Source of the DNA: Flavobacteriales bacterium
Lineage (GTDB): Bacteria > Bacteroidota > Bacteroidia > Flavobacteriales > JABDKJ01
Reading direction: 5' to 3'
DNA length: 58,633 nt
Assembly: GCA_013002285.1 (NCBI GenBank)
Contig: JABDKJ010000032.1
Coordinates: 1-58,633, forward strand
Notes under the pieces: generated by a model
Databases searched by the model: none
What the model was told of the DNA's origin: nothing
Seen by the model: only the letters and a program-made list of their open reading frames with translations
Translations under genes and position numbers: made by a program
Shown: one piece after another, positions 17,859 through 26,640 of the stretch
Layout of the letters: each line of letters opens with the position of its first letter
How positions within the stretch are numbered: the first letter of the stretch is position 1

Positions 17859-18377
17859 ATGGAAAATAAAGTATTCACCATCCATAGGGGAAAGCAAAGT
17901 TTGTCGGACAAACTATTAGATGCGAGAGAAAAACTTATCAAAGAACTTAAAAGCACCGAACATAGATTGGAAGAGGTTTCAGAGTTGAACGGTGTATTGT
18001 ACATCAACGATTCTAAAGCGACCAATCTTATCACAACAAAAGATTCAATAAGATGTCTCAAGAGGCCAGTAGTGTGGATCGTGAATTCTACTCCGCACGA
18101 TAGAGATTTTATGCTATTGAATAAAATGGTAGAGTACAAAGTGAAGTCTATTGTTATTATGGGCGACAGTGCCGAGGACATCAAAAAAGAATTGAAGCCA
18201 TTGGTAGATGTGATCGTTCAAACGAGTTCGCTTGATGAAGCGATCCAGGAAGCAAAAGGACTTGCGTCTAAAGGAGACTGTGTATTGTTTTCTCCATCGT
18301 GCCCTCCACCTCCGGAGTACAACAACTATGTTGAAATGGGTGTAGCATTTAAGCAGAAAGTAGGAACTCTGGGATAA
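17859..18377 (+). CDS. stand-alone MurD C-terminal-domain paralogue 2
   Basis: A 172-residue relative of the preceding gene and of MurD domain 3 ([22 protein letters not shown]). Unlike copy 1 it keeps NDSKATN intact, yet the GGVDKG turn is replaced by NSTPHDRDF and the SPACAS motif by SPSCPPPPEY. No P-loop is present. It starts 14 bp after copy 1 and ends one base before the ftsW start, so its translation is tied to ftsW. The two copies differ enough from each other to suggest an old duplication kept by selection rather than decay of one murD. Confidence 0.85.
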   Translation: MENKVFTIHRGKQSLSDKLLDAREKLIKELKSTEHRLEEVSELNGVLYINDSKATNLITTKDSIRCLKRPVVWIVNSTPHDRDFMLLNKMVEYKVKSIVIMGDSAEDIKKELKPLVDVIVQTSSLDEAIQEAKGLASKGDCVLFSPSCPPPPEYNNYVEMGVAFKQKVGTLG

Positions 18378-18378
18378 A

Positions 18379-19545
18379 TTGAATACCGTATTTAAATATC
18401 TGAAAGGGGATCGCATTCTCTGGATCGTCACTTTTTTTCTCTGTCTATTCTCGCTACTTGCGGTCTACAGTTCCATATCATCCTTAGCAATGAGAACCAG
18501 GGATGGGAATACCTTGTATTATCTTTTCAGACATGGAACGATGCTCGTGATCGGTCTTGCCATCATGTTCTATGTTTCCAAGATCAGGTTTAAATATGTC
18601 TATCGTTTATCACTACTCTTGGTCGTTTTGGCCGGTATATTGCTGGTTGTGACTTTGTTAGTTGGTAATGATATCAATGATGCAAAACGGTGGATCACCA
18701 TTCCCATTGTTAATCAAAGTTTTCAGACTTCTGATCTCGCTAAGATCGCGCTGGTTTTATATGTTGCACGCTTAGTAACTAGAAATCAAGAGAATATCCG
18801 GAATTTCAAATTGGGCGTGTTACCCATTTTAGCACCAATAGGTATTATTTGTTTACTAATACTTCCGGCCAATTTCTCTACCGCAGCTTTGCTTTTCTTG
18901 ACATGTTTTATTCTGTTGTTCATTGCAGGTGTTCGGATAAGTCATATGTCACTTATGGTGCTAGCTGCCGTTATAGCTTTCAGTGGAATGGTGGCATTGT
19001 CAAAAGTAGCTCCGGAAGCTTTGCCAAGATTAAGCACTTGGGTAGAAAGAATAGTTGACTTTAAAAGTGGCGAAGGTGCAGAGAATTATCAGGTTGAAAG
19101 GGCGAAAATGGCCATTATCTCAGGAGGAGTAATGCCGGCCTTGCCCGGAAAAGCAACTTCAAGGAATTACTTGCCGCATTCTTATTCAGACATGATCTAT
19201 GCTTTCATCATTGAAGAGTACGGTTCTATACTTGGGGGCATTGGGATCTTGTTCCTCTATGTTGTCTTGTTCATACGGACCATGAGGATCGCGCGGAGGG
19301 CGAATTCCAAATTTGCCGGCTTTGCAGTGATAGGTCTAGGATTCATGATCATATTTCAGGCTTTGGTAAACATGGCAGTGGCGGTAAATCTAATACCCGT
19401 TACAGGTCAACCTTTACCTCTTGTTAGTATGGGGGGGACATCCATTTGGTTTACATGTCTTGCATTGGGTCTCATTCAATGTGTGGCAAGAGAGAGTCAA
19501 GAACAAAGCGTTTCTGTGATAAAGCATGAAGTTGCATTCGCCTAG
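18379..19545 (+). CDS. ftsW: septal peptidoglycan glycosyltransferase FtsW
   Basis: A 388-residue SEDS-family polymerase with about ten membrane helices. Motifs include NDAKRWITIP, the QTSDLAKIALVLYVA helix (with the catalytic-region aspartate), GKATSRNYLPHSYSDMIYAFI EEYG in the large loop and helix, and PLVSMGGTS near the end. The frame opens with TTG at 18379, one base after the preceding stop; this gives the normal N terminus. It overlaps murG by 20 bp. It polymerises lipid II at the septum together with FtsI. Confidence 0.95.
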   Translation: MNTVFKYLKGDRILWIVTFFLCLFSLLAVYSSISSLAMRTRDGNTLYYLFRHGTMLVIGLAIMFYVSKIRFKYVYRLSLLLVVLAGILLVVTLLVGNDINDAKRWITIPIVNQSFQTSDLAKIALVLYVARLVTRNQENIRNFKLGVLPILAPIGIICLLILPANFSTAALLFLTCFILLFIAGVRISHMSLMVLAAVIAFSGMVALSKVAPEALPRLSTWVERIVDFKSGEGAENYQVERAKMAIISGGVMPALPGKATSRNYLPHSYSDMIYAFIIEEYGSILGGIGILFLYVVLFIRTMRIARRANSKFAGFAVIGLGFMIIFQALVNMAVAVNLIPVTGQPLPLVSMGGTSIWFTCLALGLIQCVARESQEQSVSVIKHEVAFA

Positions 19546-20635
19546 GGTCATTATAAGTGGTGGCGGAACTGGCGGGCATATTTTTCCGGCCATTGCAATT
19601 GCAGATGCAATAAAAAAATTGAATTCAAAAGCCGAAATATTATTTGTAGGTGCTTTGGGCAAAATGGAAATGAAGAAAGTTCCAGAAGCAGGTTACAGGA
19701 TCGAGGGCTTGAACATTGCCGGTATTCAAAGAAAACTGACACTCAAGAACTTATTGGTTCCATTTAAACTGCTGCAAAGTTTGTTCAAAGCAAGAGGGAT
19801 AATCAAAAGATTTTCTCCTCATGTTGCAGTTGGTGTTGGTGGATATGCAAGTGGTCCACTATTAAGAGTTGCAGCTCAAAAAGGTATACCAACAGTTATT
19901 CAAGAGCAGAATTCTTATCCCGGGATCACCAATAGAATACTGGCAAAAAAAGCAAAAAAGATATGTGTAGCCTTTGACGGAATGGAAAAATTCTTTCCAA
20001 AGGATAAGCTTGTTCTTACAGGCAATCCTGTTAGGAGTGTTGTAATTGATCTCTCAGGAAAAAAGGAAAGGGCACAAAAACACTTTGGGCTTGATCCAAC
20101 TAAAAAAACCATATTGATCGTTGGTGGAAGTTTAGGAGCAAGGACCTTGAATGAAAGTGTCCAGAATTCTTTTGAAAAGATAAGGGCGAGTGGTGTTCAA
20201 GTAATCTGGCAAACGGGAACATATTACTACAATAGTGCCAAGGAAAAGGCTGATCAATTCGCATGTGAGAACATTAAGGTTCATGAATTTTTAAGGGATA
20301 TGGATCTTGCCTATGCAGCTGCAGACCTTACAATATCTAGGGCTGGTGCTATGTCTATTTCTGAGCTTAGCTTAGTGAAAATGCCGGCTATCCTTGTCCC
20401 TTCGCCTAATGTTTCTGAAGATCATCAAACTAAGAATGCGATGAACTTGGTCAATAAGGGAGCTGCAGAATTGGTGAAGGATAATGAAGCAAAAGAGACA
20501 CTGATCGAAAAGGCTATTGCTTTGGTTAATGACTTTAAGAAATTAGAGCAGATGGCTGAGAATACAGCTTCTGTGGCTAAAGCGAATGCAGCAGAAAAGA
20601 TAGCGAAAGAAATATTTGAATTGATCGTAGAATGA
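19526..20635 (+). CDS. murG: lipid II synthase MurG
   Basis: A 369-residue GT28-family transferase adding GlcNAc to lipid I on the inner face of the cytoplasmic membrane. The N-terminal glycine-rich loop GGGTGGHIFPA, the VGVGGYASGP motif, the GGSLGAR loop and the UDP-GlcNAc region SRAGAMSISEL followed by ...EDHQTKNA are all present. It overlaps ftsW by 20 bp and murC by 4 bp. Confidence 0.95.
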   Translation: MKLHSPRVIISGGGTGGHIFPAIAIADAIKKLNSKAEILFVGALGKMEMKKVPEAGYRIEGLNIAGIQRKLTLKNLLVPFKLLQSLFKARGIIKRFSPHVAVGVGGYASGPLLRVAAQKGIPTVIQEQNSYPGITNRILAKKAKKICVAFDGMEKFFPKDKLVLTGNPVRSVVIDLSGKKERAQKHFGLDPTKKTILIVGGSLGARTLNESVQNSFEKIRASGVQVIWQTGTYYYNSAKEKADQFACENIKVHEFLRDMDLAYAAADLTISRAGAMSISELSLVKMPAILVPSPNVSEDHQTKNAMNLVNKGAAELVKDNEAKETLIEKAIALVNDFKKLEQMAENTASVAKANAAEKIAKEIFELIVE

Positions 20636-22038
20636 AGGGACTGGATATCAATAGCGTTTTTTTTGTTGGTATAGGGGGAATTGGTATGAGTGCAATTGCA
20701 TTTTACATGCTTTCGAAAAACATTCAGGTTTATGGCTATGACCGGGTGAGTTCTAAGATCACAAAGGAACTTGAAAGCAAGGGTGCAAGGATCATATATG
20801 TCGATGAAACAGAAAAGATCGACCAGAATTTTCTTGATGCCGGAAAGGAAAGGACAACAGTGATTTATACTCCCGCAATTCCAAGAGATCATAATATCCT
20901 GAGTTATTTTCTAGACAATGGTCATGAGGTGGTTAAAAGATCAGATCTGCTCCAAAGGATCTTGAAAGGCTTTAAGATACTTGCGGTTGCTGGCACGCAC
21001 GGAAAAACCACTACTTCGAGCATTCTTGCTCATATTTTGAATGAAAGTATTGGGTGCAATGCATTCTTAGGGGGTATAGCCAATAACTTCAGTTCGAATT
21101 ATATAGAGAATGAAGAAAGTGAACTCGCAGTTGTGGAGGCAGATGAATTTGATCGTTCTTTCTTAAAGTTAGACCCCCATATAAGCCTGATAACTTCTGT
21201 TGAAGCAGATCATTTAGATGTCTATGGAGAAGAAGAAACATTCATCCAAGTATTCCAAGAATTTTCAGAACTGACTTCTTCTAATGGAATGGTCGTAAAA
21301 TGCGGGTCTGTTCCACTTATTGAAAAAGAGGGATTGTCATACGTTACTTATGCATATGAAGAGGGTGAGAATTGCGTTAGGAATCTACGTTACAAAAACC
21401 ACAATTCGTTTTTTGATCTGAATATAGGTCCTACAAATATCCAAGAAGTACAGTTCAAGTTGCCTGGCAAGTACAATGCGCTTAATGCCTTAGGAGCTTC
21501 TATTGTTGCGGATCGATTGGGCGTTGAGGCGAGCCAAATAAAGACTGCTCTAGAAAGTTTTAGCGGCATTAAAAGGAGATTTGAATATCATATCCAAAAA
21601 GATGATCTGGTTTATATAGATGATTATGCACATCATCCGGGTGAATTGGATGCATGTATAGGGGCTGTAAGAGACCTTTATCCAGAAAAGAAGATCACAG
21701 TAATATTTCAGCCTCATTTATTTTCTCGCACAAGGGATTTCATGGATGGCTTTGCTCGATCATTGTCAAAAGTCGACCAACTCTACTTAATGGATATATA
21801 TCCTGCTCGGGAAATACCGATAATAGGAATAAATTCTGCTGTCTTGTTAGAGAAAATTGAGCTGAAAAAAAAACAATTGGTATCGAAGGAAGATCTGATA
21901 AATGATGTATTAGAAAGGCCACATGAAGTTGTGCTTAGTTTGGGAGCCGGAGATATAGATAGGATGGTAGAACCGCTAAAAAAAGGGTTGTTGTCTATTC
22001 ACGAATTAATAAAAGAACAAGATGAAAAGAGCACTTAG
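20632..22038 (+). CDS. murC: UDP-MurNAc:L-Ala ligase MurC
   Basis: A 468-residue cytoplasmic Mur ligase adding the first stem-peptide residue. The N-terminal FFVGIGGIGMSA fold, the ATP loop AGTHGKTTTS, VEADEFDRSFL, and the C-terminal DDYAHHPGE and FQPHLFSRTRDF segments are typical. It overlaps murG by 4 bp and ftsQ by 17 bp. No ddl gene follows, in contrast to the enterobacterial order murC-ddlB-ftsQ. Confidence 0.95.
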   Translation: MKGLDINSVFFVGIGGIGMSAIAFYMLSKNIQVYGYDRVSSKITKELESKGARIIYVDETEKIDQNFLDAGKERTTVIYTPAIPRDHNILSYFLDNGHEVVKRSDLLQRILKGFKILAVAGTHGKTTTSSILAHILNESIGCNAFLGGIANNFSSNYIENEESELAVVEADEFDRSFLKLDPHISLITSVEADHLDVYGEEETFIQVFQEFSELTSSNGMVVKCGSVPLIEKEGLSYVTYAYEEGENCVRNLRYKNHNSFFDLNIGPTNIQEVQFKLPGKYNALNALGASIVADRLGVEASQIKTALESFSGIKRRFEYHIQKDDLVYIDDYAHHPGELDACIGAVRDLYPEKKITVIFQPHLFSRTRDFMDGFARSLSKVDQLYLMDIYPAREIPIIGINSAVLLEKIELKKKQLVSKEDLINDVLERPHEVVLSLGAGDIDRMVEPLKKGLLSIHELIKEQDEKST

Positions 22039-22783
22039 AATTTCACTTTGGATATTGCTTTTTTCGGGTTTTTTCACCCTTTTAAGCTTTACAACTGCGA
22101 GTTTCAAGGAAAAAAGGTGCAATGAAATATTCATTCATGTGAACAATGTAAGCGGTTATCCGTTGATCAATGAGTCTTATATCGAGAATTTTTTGATTGA
22201 CAATTCCTATCGTGTAAGAGGTCAATTAATAACTGAAATACCGGTTGATGAAATAGAATCGAAAGTCAATGACCTATCTCATGTAAGGACATCAAAAGTC
22301 TATTCCGATCTAATGGGTGACCTTCATATAAAGATCGAACAGAAGCAGCCAATAGCAAGGGTTTTCAATCCAAATGGTAGTTCATTTTATATGGACGATA
22401 AAGGTAATAGAATGGACCTTTCAAACTTGTATTCGGCAAGGGTTTTGGCCATCACCTCTGAAAAGGGGATCGACCTTCTTGAAATGGAAGAACAGTCTGA
22501 ACTTAGTCAAAAAGAACAGCTATATAGATTGGTGCAAAAGATCAATAACGAGCCATTTTGGAGTAGTCAGATCGTGCAAGTACACCTCAATGATCTAGGT
22601 GAAATAGAATTAACACCCAGAGTTGGAAATCATAAAATATTATTAGGAAAAGCAACGGATCTATCCTCTAAGTTTGAGAAACTATGGAATTTTTATCAGA
22701 CGATGAGTGAGCATAGAAATTGGAACGCTTATAAAGTTCTTAATGTGAAGTATAAGGATCAAATAGTATGTACAAAAAAATAA
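22022..22783 (+). CDS. ftsQ: division protein FtsQ
   Basis: A 253-residue bitopic protein: one membrane helix near the N terminus (ISLWILLFSGFFTLLSFT), then a POTRA-like segment (INESYIENFLIDNS...VDEIESKVNDLSHVRTSKVY) and a beta domain (GEIELTPRVGNHKILLG). FtsQ bridges early and late divisome proteins and binds FtsL/FtsB. Placement between murC and ftsA supports the call; sequence conservation is low, as usual. It overlaps murC by 17 bp. Confidence 0.88.
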   Translation: MKRALRISLWILLFSGFFTLLSFTTASFKEKRCNEIFIHVNNVSGYPLINESYIENFLIDNSYRVRGQLITEIPVDEIESKVNDLSHVRTSKVYSDLMGDLHIKIEQKQPIARVFNPNGSSFYMDDKGNRMDLSNLYSARVLAITSEKGIDLLEMEEQSELSQKEQLYRLVQKINNEPFWSSQIVQVHLNDLGEIELTPRVGNHKILLGKATDLSSKFEKLWNFYQTMSEHRNWNAYKVLNVKYKDQIVCTKK

Positions 22784-22787
22784 GAAT

Positions 22788-24047
22788 ATGTCAGAGTTTG
22801 TAGTTGGTTTAGATATTGGAACAACAAAGATCGCATGCATTGTCGGTCGAAAGAATGAACAGGGTAAGATCGAGATCCTCGGAATGGGAAGATCAGAATC
22901 CATAGGTGTGAATAGAGGTATTGTTTCCAATATTCAACAAACGGTTGATTCCATCAATGCAGCTGTTGAAGAAGCGATACAGGTATCTGGGGTAGAGATC
23001 CATAGCGTGAATGTGGGTGTGGCAGGACAACACATAAAGAGTCTTCAGCATCGCGGAATGAAAATGAGAGATAACAATGAAAGCGAGATAGACCAGTTCG
23101 ACCTGGATTCCTTAGTTAGAGATGCAGAGAAACTTGCTTTACCTCCTGGAGAAGAGATCATAGATGTTTTGCCTCAAGAATATATCATAGATGATGAAAC
23201 AGGAATTAAAGAACCTATAGGCCATGCTGGTGTTAAGATCGAGGCTGACTTTCATATTATTACAGGACACGTTAATGCAATAAGGAATATCCATAGATGT
23301 GTGGGTAAGGCAGATCTCGCAGTGGCTGATCTCATGCTTGAGCCATTGGCTTCAGCTGCTTCTGTTCTTAGCAGTGAAGAAAAAGAAGCCGGAGTGGTTT
23401 TGGTAGACATAGGAGGAGGGACAACTGACATAGCCATTTTCCATGATGGGATCATTCGTCATACTGCAGTTATACCATTTGGAGGTAATATTATAACGAA
23501 CGACATTAAAACTGGCTGCACGATCATGAAAAAGCATGCAGAGCAACTGAAAGTTAAATTCGGTACGGCTATGCCAATGGATAAGCAAGAAAATGAGATC
23601 GTCTGCATTCCTGGATTAAGCGGTCGTCCATCAAAAGAAATATCTGTTAGGAACCTTTCTGCGATAATCAATGCCAGAATGGCTGAGATCATCGACTTTG
23701 TTCATTATGAGATAAAGAACTCAGGTTTTGAAAAGCAATTAATTGGCGGAATTGTAGTGACAGGAGGAGGGTCTCAGTTGAGATACTTGCCACAGCTCTT
23801 TGCTTTTAAAACTGGAATGGAAACAAGAATTGGATATCCAAATGAACATTTAGGCGCAGTGAATTCAGAAGATGTAACGAGCCCAATGTACAGTACAGCC
23901 GTTGGATTGGTCATCAAAGGGTTTGAGCGACTAGAAAAAATGGCTGAGCCGGAAAAAAGAAAGAAACGAGCAAAAAAGCCGATCTCTGGATTGTTCTCAA
24001 GAATTCTGCAAGGAGCAGAGGACTTCATGACAGAAGATCACGATTAA
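22788..24047 (+). CDS. ftsA: division protein FtsA
   Basis: A 419-residue actin-like ATPase tethering FtsZ to the membrane. The phosphate-1 motif VGLDIGTTKI, phosphate-2 VVLVDIGGGTTDIA and adenosine motif GIVVTGGGSQL are present. The C terminus is basic and amphipathic (KKPISGLFSRILQGAEDF), fitting the membrane-targeting helix. It follows ftsQ by 4 bp and precedes ftsZ by 23 bp. Confidence 0.95.
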   Translation: MSEFVVGLDIGTTKIACIVGRKNEQGKIEILGMGRSESIGVNRGIVSNIQQTVDSINAAVEEAIQVSGVEIHSVNVGVAGQHIKSLQHRGMKMRDNNESEIDQFDLDSLVRDAEKLALPPGEEIIDVLPQEYIIDDETGIKEPIGHAGVKIEADFHIITGHVNAIRNIHRCVGKADLAVADLMLEPLASAASVLSSEEKEAGVVLVDIGGGTTDIAIFHDGIIRHTAVIPFGGNIITNDIKTGCTIMKKHAEQLKVKFGTAMPMDKQENEIVCIPGLSGRPSKEISVRNLSAIINARMAEIIDFVHYEIKNSGFEKQLIGGIVVTGGGSQLRYLPQLFAFKTGMETRIGYPNEHLGAVNSEDVTSPMYSTAVGLVIKGFERLEKMAEPEKRKKRAKKPISGLFSRILQGAEDFMTEDHD

Positions 24048-24070
24048 TTAAGAATACTAAAATTTAAGAT

Positions 24071-25774
24071 ATGCCCATAGAATTTGAATTACCACAAGAA
24101 AAGGCATCCATAATAAAAGTTTTGGGTGTGGGAGGTGGAGGAAGTAATGCTGTGAACCACATGTACGGCCTTGGAATAAAAGGTGTGGACTTCATAGTTT
24201 GCAACACTGATGCACAACACTTGGATAAAATGCAAGTTCCAAATCGCATCCAGATAGGAACTACATTGACGGAAGGTCGAGGAGCTGGTTCAATTCCTTC
24301 AGTTGGAAGGAATGCGGCTATTGAGAGTATTGATGAGATCAAGGAGATCTTGCAGAACCGTACTACCATGGTTTTCATTACTGCTGGAATGGGCGGTGGA
24401 ACGGGCACCGGAGCTGCTCCTGTGATCGCACAGGCAGCTAAGGAAATGGGCATCTTAACAGTAGGTATCGTCACCATTCCATTTTCATTTGAAGGGCCAA
24501 GAAGAAAAAGTCTTGCAGAAGCTGGTCTCCAGGAAATGAAGAATTCTGTTGATACCCTTTTGGTCATTAAGAATGACAAGTTGCGTGAAGTTTGTGGGAA
24601 CTTAACGGTGACCAAGGCTTTTGCAGAATCGGATGGTATTTTGACGACAGCAGCTAAAGGAATTGCAGATGTTATTTCAACTATTGGATACATCAATGTT
24701 GATATGAATGATGTGAATACTATCATGAAAGATAGTGGTGTGGCCATAATGGGCTCTGGCACTGCAGAAGGTGATGAGAGAGCCATGAAGGCTGTCAAAC
24801 AAGCATTGGAGTCACCATTGCTAAATGAGAATGATATAAAGGGAGCAAAGCATATCTTATTGAACATAGCGCATGGCAAAGATGACATTACCATGGACGA
24901 ATTATCTGAGATCACCGATTTCATTCAAAAAGAAGCAGGTCAGCAAGCAGAAGTGATCATGGGCTATGGACAGGATGATAAGCTAGAGAATGAGGTGAAT
25001 ATCACTGTGATCGCCACAGGGTTTGACGGAAATGAGCCGATGACCGGATTCGAAGATGAAATAGAGCCCGAAAGGATCGTTAGGGAATTGGATGAAGATG
25101 TGCCTGTAATAATCACAAAACCAATAGAAAAGCCTTTAATAAACCCAGTTGCTGGAGATAATGTTATAGAAATTCAGAAAGAAAAGGAAGAAGAGCCTTT
25201 TCTATTCACTAGAGAAGAAACCCCAGAGCCTAGTATAGACGAAGTGCCGATCCAAAGTGAATTGGATGAACCCCTAGATCCAGTACAATATAACCTTGAT
25301 CTGGAAGAGCCTATAGTTCGAAAAGTTTCAAATTTAGATAAAGACATTATTGAGAATGAACGGGAGACAGAAATGGAGCAAGAAGAAACCGCTTCATCTG
25401 ATCAAAAACAGTACTTTGATCTTACTGCAGACCTGTCAGATAAACAAATGACGTTTGATGCTTTTGAAGCACCTGCTCCTGCTGCAAGGTCAGAAATGGA
25501 ACCTTCTAGACCTTCAGTAATGGACATTCAAAAGATCAATGATCAGAGAATGAAAAGCATTAGGGAAAATACTATGAAAATGAGAAACCCGATTGGTTTG
25601 CAGGACTTGGAATCTGTGCCAGCATATAAAAGGAACAACGTTTCTTTAGACAAAGTCCCTCATTCTTCTGAGTCTGAGATAAGCAGGCTATCCATTACGA
25701 ATGATGGAACTGATGAACACCCAAAGATCCAGATCAAGGAAAACAATTCATTTCTTCATGATAATGTGGATTAA
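24071..25774 (+). CDS. ftsZ: cell division GTPase FtsZ, long C-terminal linker
   Basis: A 567-residue tubulin-like GTPase forming the Z ring. The core (residues ~1-325) has GVGGGGSNAVNHM, the tubulin signature GGGTGTGAAP and the T7 region. A long acidic, low-complexity linker (roughly 330-505) follows, then a VPAYKRN segment likely to be the conserved C-terminal peptide, and finally a 45-residue tail ending NNSFLHDNVD, which I know from other Bacteroidota FtsZ. The stop overlaps the next gene by one base. Confidence 0.96.
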   Translation: MPIEFELPQEKASIIKVLGVGGGGSNAVNHMYGLGIKGVDFIVCNTDAQHLDKMQVPNRIQIGTTLTEGRGAGSIPSVGRNAAIESIDEIKEILQNRTTMVFITAGMGGGTGTGAAPVIAQAAKEMGILTVGIVTIPFSFEGPRRKSLAEAGLQEMKNSVDTLLVIKNDKLREVCGNLTVTKAFAESDGILTTAAKGIADVISTIGYINVDMNDVNTIMKDSGVAIMGSGTAEGDERAMKAVKQALESPLLNENDIKGAKHILLNIAHGKDDITMDELSEITDFIQKEAGQQAEVIMGYGQDDKLENEVNITVIATGFDGNEPMTGFEDEIEPERIVRELDEDVPVIITKPIEKPLINPVAGDNVIEIQKEKEEEPFLFTREETPEPSIDEVPIQSELDEPLDPVQYNLDLEEPIVRKVSNLDKDIIENERETEMEQEETASSDQKQYFDLTADLSDKQMTFDAFEAPAPAARSEMEPSRPSVMDIQKINDQRMKSIRENTMKMRNPIGLQDLESVPAYKRNNVSLDKVPHSSESEISRLSITNDGTDEHPKIQIKENNSFLHDNVD

Positions 25775-26220
25775 TGAGTTTAGGAGATAAGATCAATGCA
25801 GATATAAAGGCAGCAATGCTAGCTAAAGAGCAGGTAAGGCTGAACACTTTGAGAGCAATTAAATCAGCATTACTTCTTGAAGCTACTAAAGATGGGTCTT
25901 CAGAGGTAAGTGAGGAAGTAGGTCTAAAGATCATGACTAAGCTTCATAAACAGAGGAAGGAATCTGCAGCTATATATATGGAGCAGGGAAGGGAAGATCT
26001 CGCTTCAGAGGAAATAGCGCAGGCAGAAATATTGGAAACATATTTACCCAAGCAATTGGATGAGGCTCAGATAATAGGTGTTGTTGTAGAATTGATCGCT
26101 AATACTGGAGCCTCATCCATGGCAGATATGGGAAAGATCATGGGGATGGCAAGCTCTAAAATGGCAGGACAAGCGGATGGAAAAGTCATTTCAGAGATAG
26201 TCAGGTCATTGCTGTCATAG
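25774..26220 (+). CDS. GatB/YqeY domain protein
   Basis: A 148-residue protein made of a YqeY/GatB C-terminal-like domain (LGDKINADIKAAMLAKEQVRLNTLRAIKSAL, then YLPKQLDEAQI and a MGKIMGMASSKMAGQADGK segment resembling the tRNA-amidotransferase tail domain). The function of stand-alone YqeY is not established; a tRNA-related role is inferred from GatB. It starts on the last base of ftsZ and ends the dcw operon. Confidence 0.88.
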   Translation: MSLGDKINADIKAAMLAKEQVRLNTLRAIKSALLLEATKDGSSEVSEEVGLKIMTKLHKQRKESAAIYMEQGREDLASEEIAQAEILETYLPKQLDEAQIIGVVVELIANTGASSMADMGKIMGMASSKMAGQADGKVISEIVRSLLS

Positions 26221-26291
26221 TCATCATGCAAGGAATAAAAGATTTTAAATAATAACCATTGATGGGAATATCTTTGATTAGATCAGAGTTT

Positions 26292-26299
26292 TATATTTG
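26292..26299 (+). promoter_or_regulatory. orphan -7 box with no gene behind it
   Basis: TATATTTG is an exact TAnnTTTG match in the gap between the YqeY gene and tRNA-Met. There is no credible gene downstream; a hairpin with eight T residues lies 33 nt further on, suggesting a short non-coding transcript. A TTTG at 26273-26276 lies 15 bp upstream, shorter than the usual spacing. Confidence 0.45.
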
Positions 26300-26302
26300 T
26301 TG

Positions 26303-26366
26303 TTCATAGCAATATATTTAGAGATGAAAAGTCCTCAGCACATACGCATGGTTGAGGATTTTTTTT
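26303..26366 (+). ncRNA. possible small RNA (about 60-65 nt)
   Basis: Predicted from a -7 box at 26292-26299 and a terminator-like hairpin: TCCTCA (26332-26337) pairs with TGAGGA (26353-26358), followed by eight T residues to 26366. The predicted transcript has an AU-rich 5' half. The same bases encode the start of an open frame (ATGAAAAGT...) but that frame runs into the antisense of the tRNA and looks unreal. Evidence is architectural only. Confidence 0.35.
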
Positions 26367-26420
26367 GTCCAAAAACTTTGATCCGTATTAAAAGAAAAGG
26401 GGTTATCGTGATCAGGTACA

Positions 26421-26449
26421 AAAAAACCGCTAGAAAAATTCTAGCGGTT
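26421..26449 (-). terminator. terminator of the initiator tRNA gene
   Basis: AACCGCTAGAA (26425-26435) pairs perfectly with TTCTAGCGGTT (26439-26449) around a 3-nt loop. On the minus strand the stem runs into T residues (26426-26421), 9 nt past the tRNA 3' end. Confidence 0.85.
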
Positions 26450-26457
26450 CTGACTTG

Positions 26458-26530
<73 letters not shown>

Positions 26531-26640
26531 ATATATCTTTACACTTTTTAGAACCTGTTCAAGCAAAAATTCTAACTCGTGTTTCTTTCTAAGGGGCTGC
26601 AAATATATATTTTGTTTCTTTGAACACAAAAATTTATTAA

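Noticed and set aside
17329..18377. A frameshifted or decayed second murD
   Set aside because: Both genes have clean starts and stops, their own N-terminal segments and are C-domain only; there is no trace of the missing domains between them.
24064..24924. 286-codon minus-strand frame over ftsZ
   Set aside because: The opposite strand encodes a full FtsZ; the frame has low-complexity composition and no family motifs.
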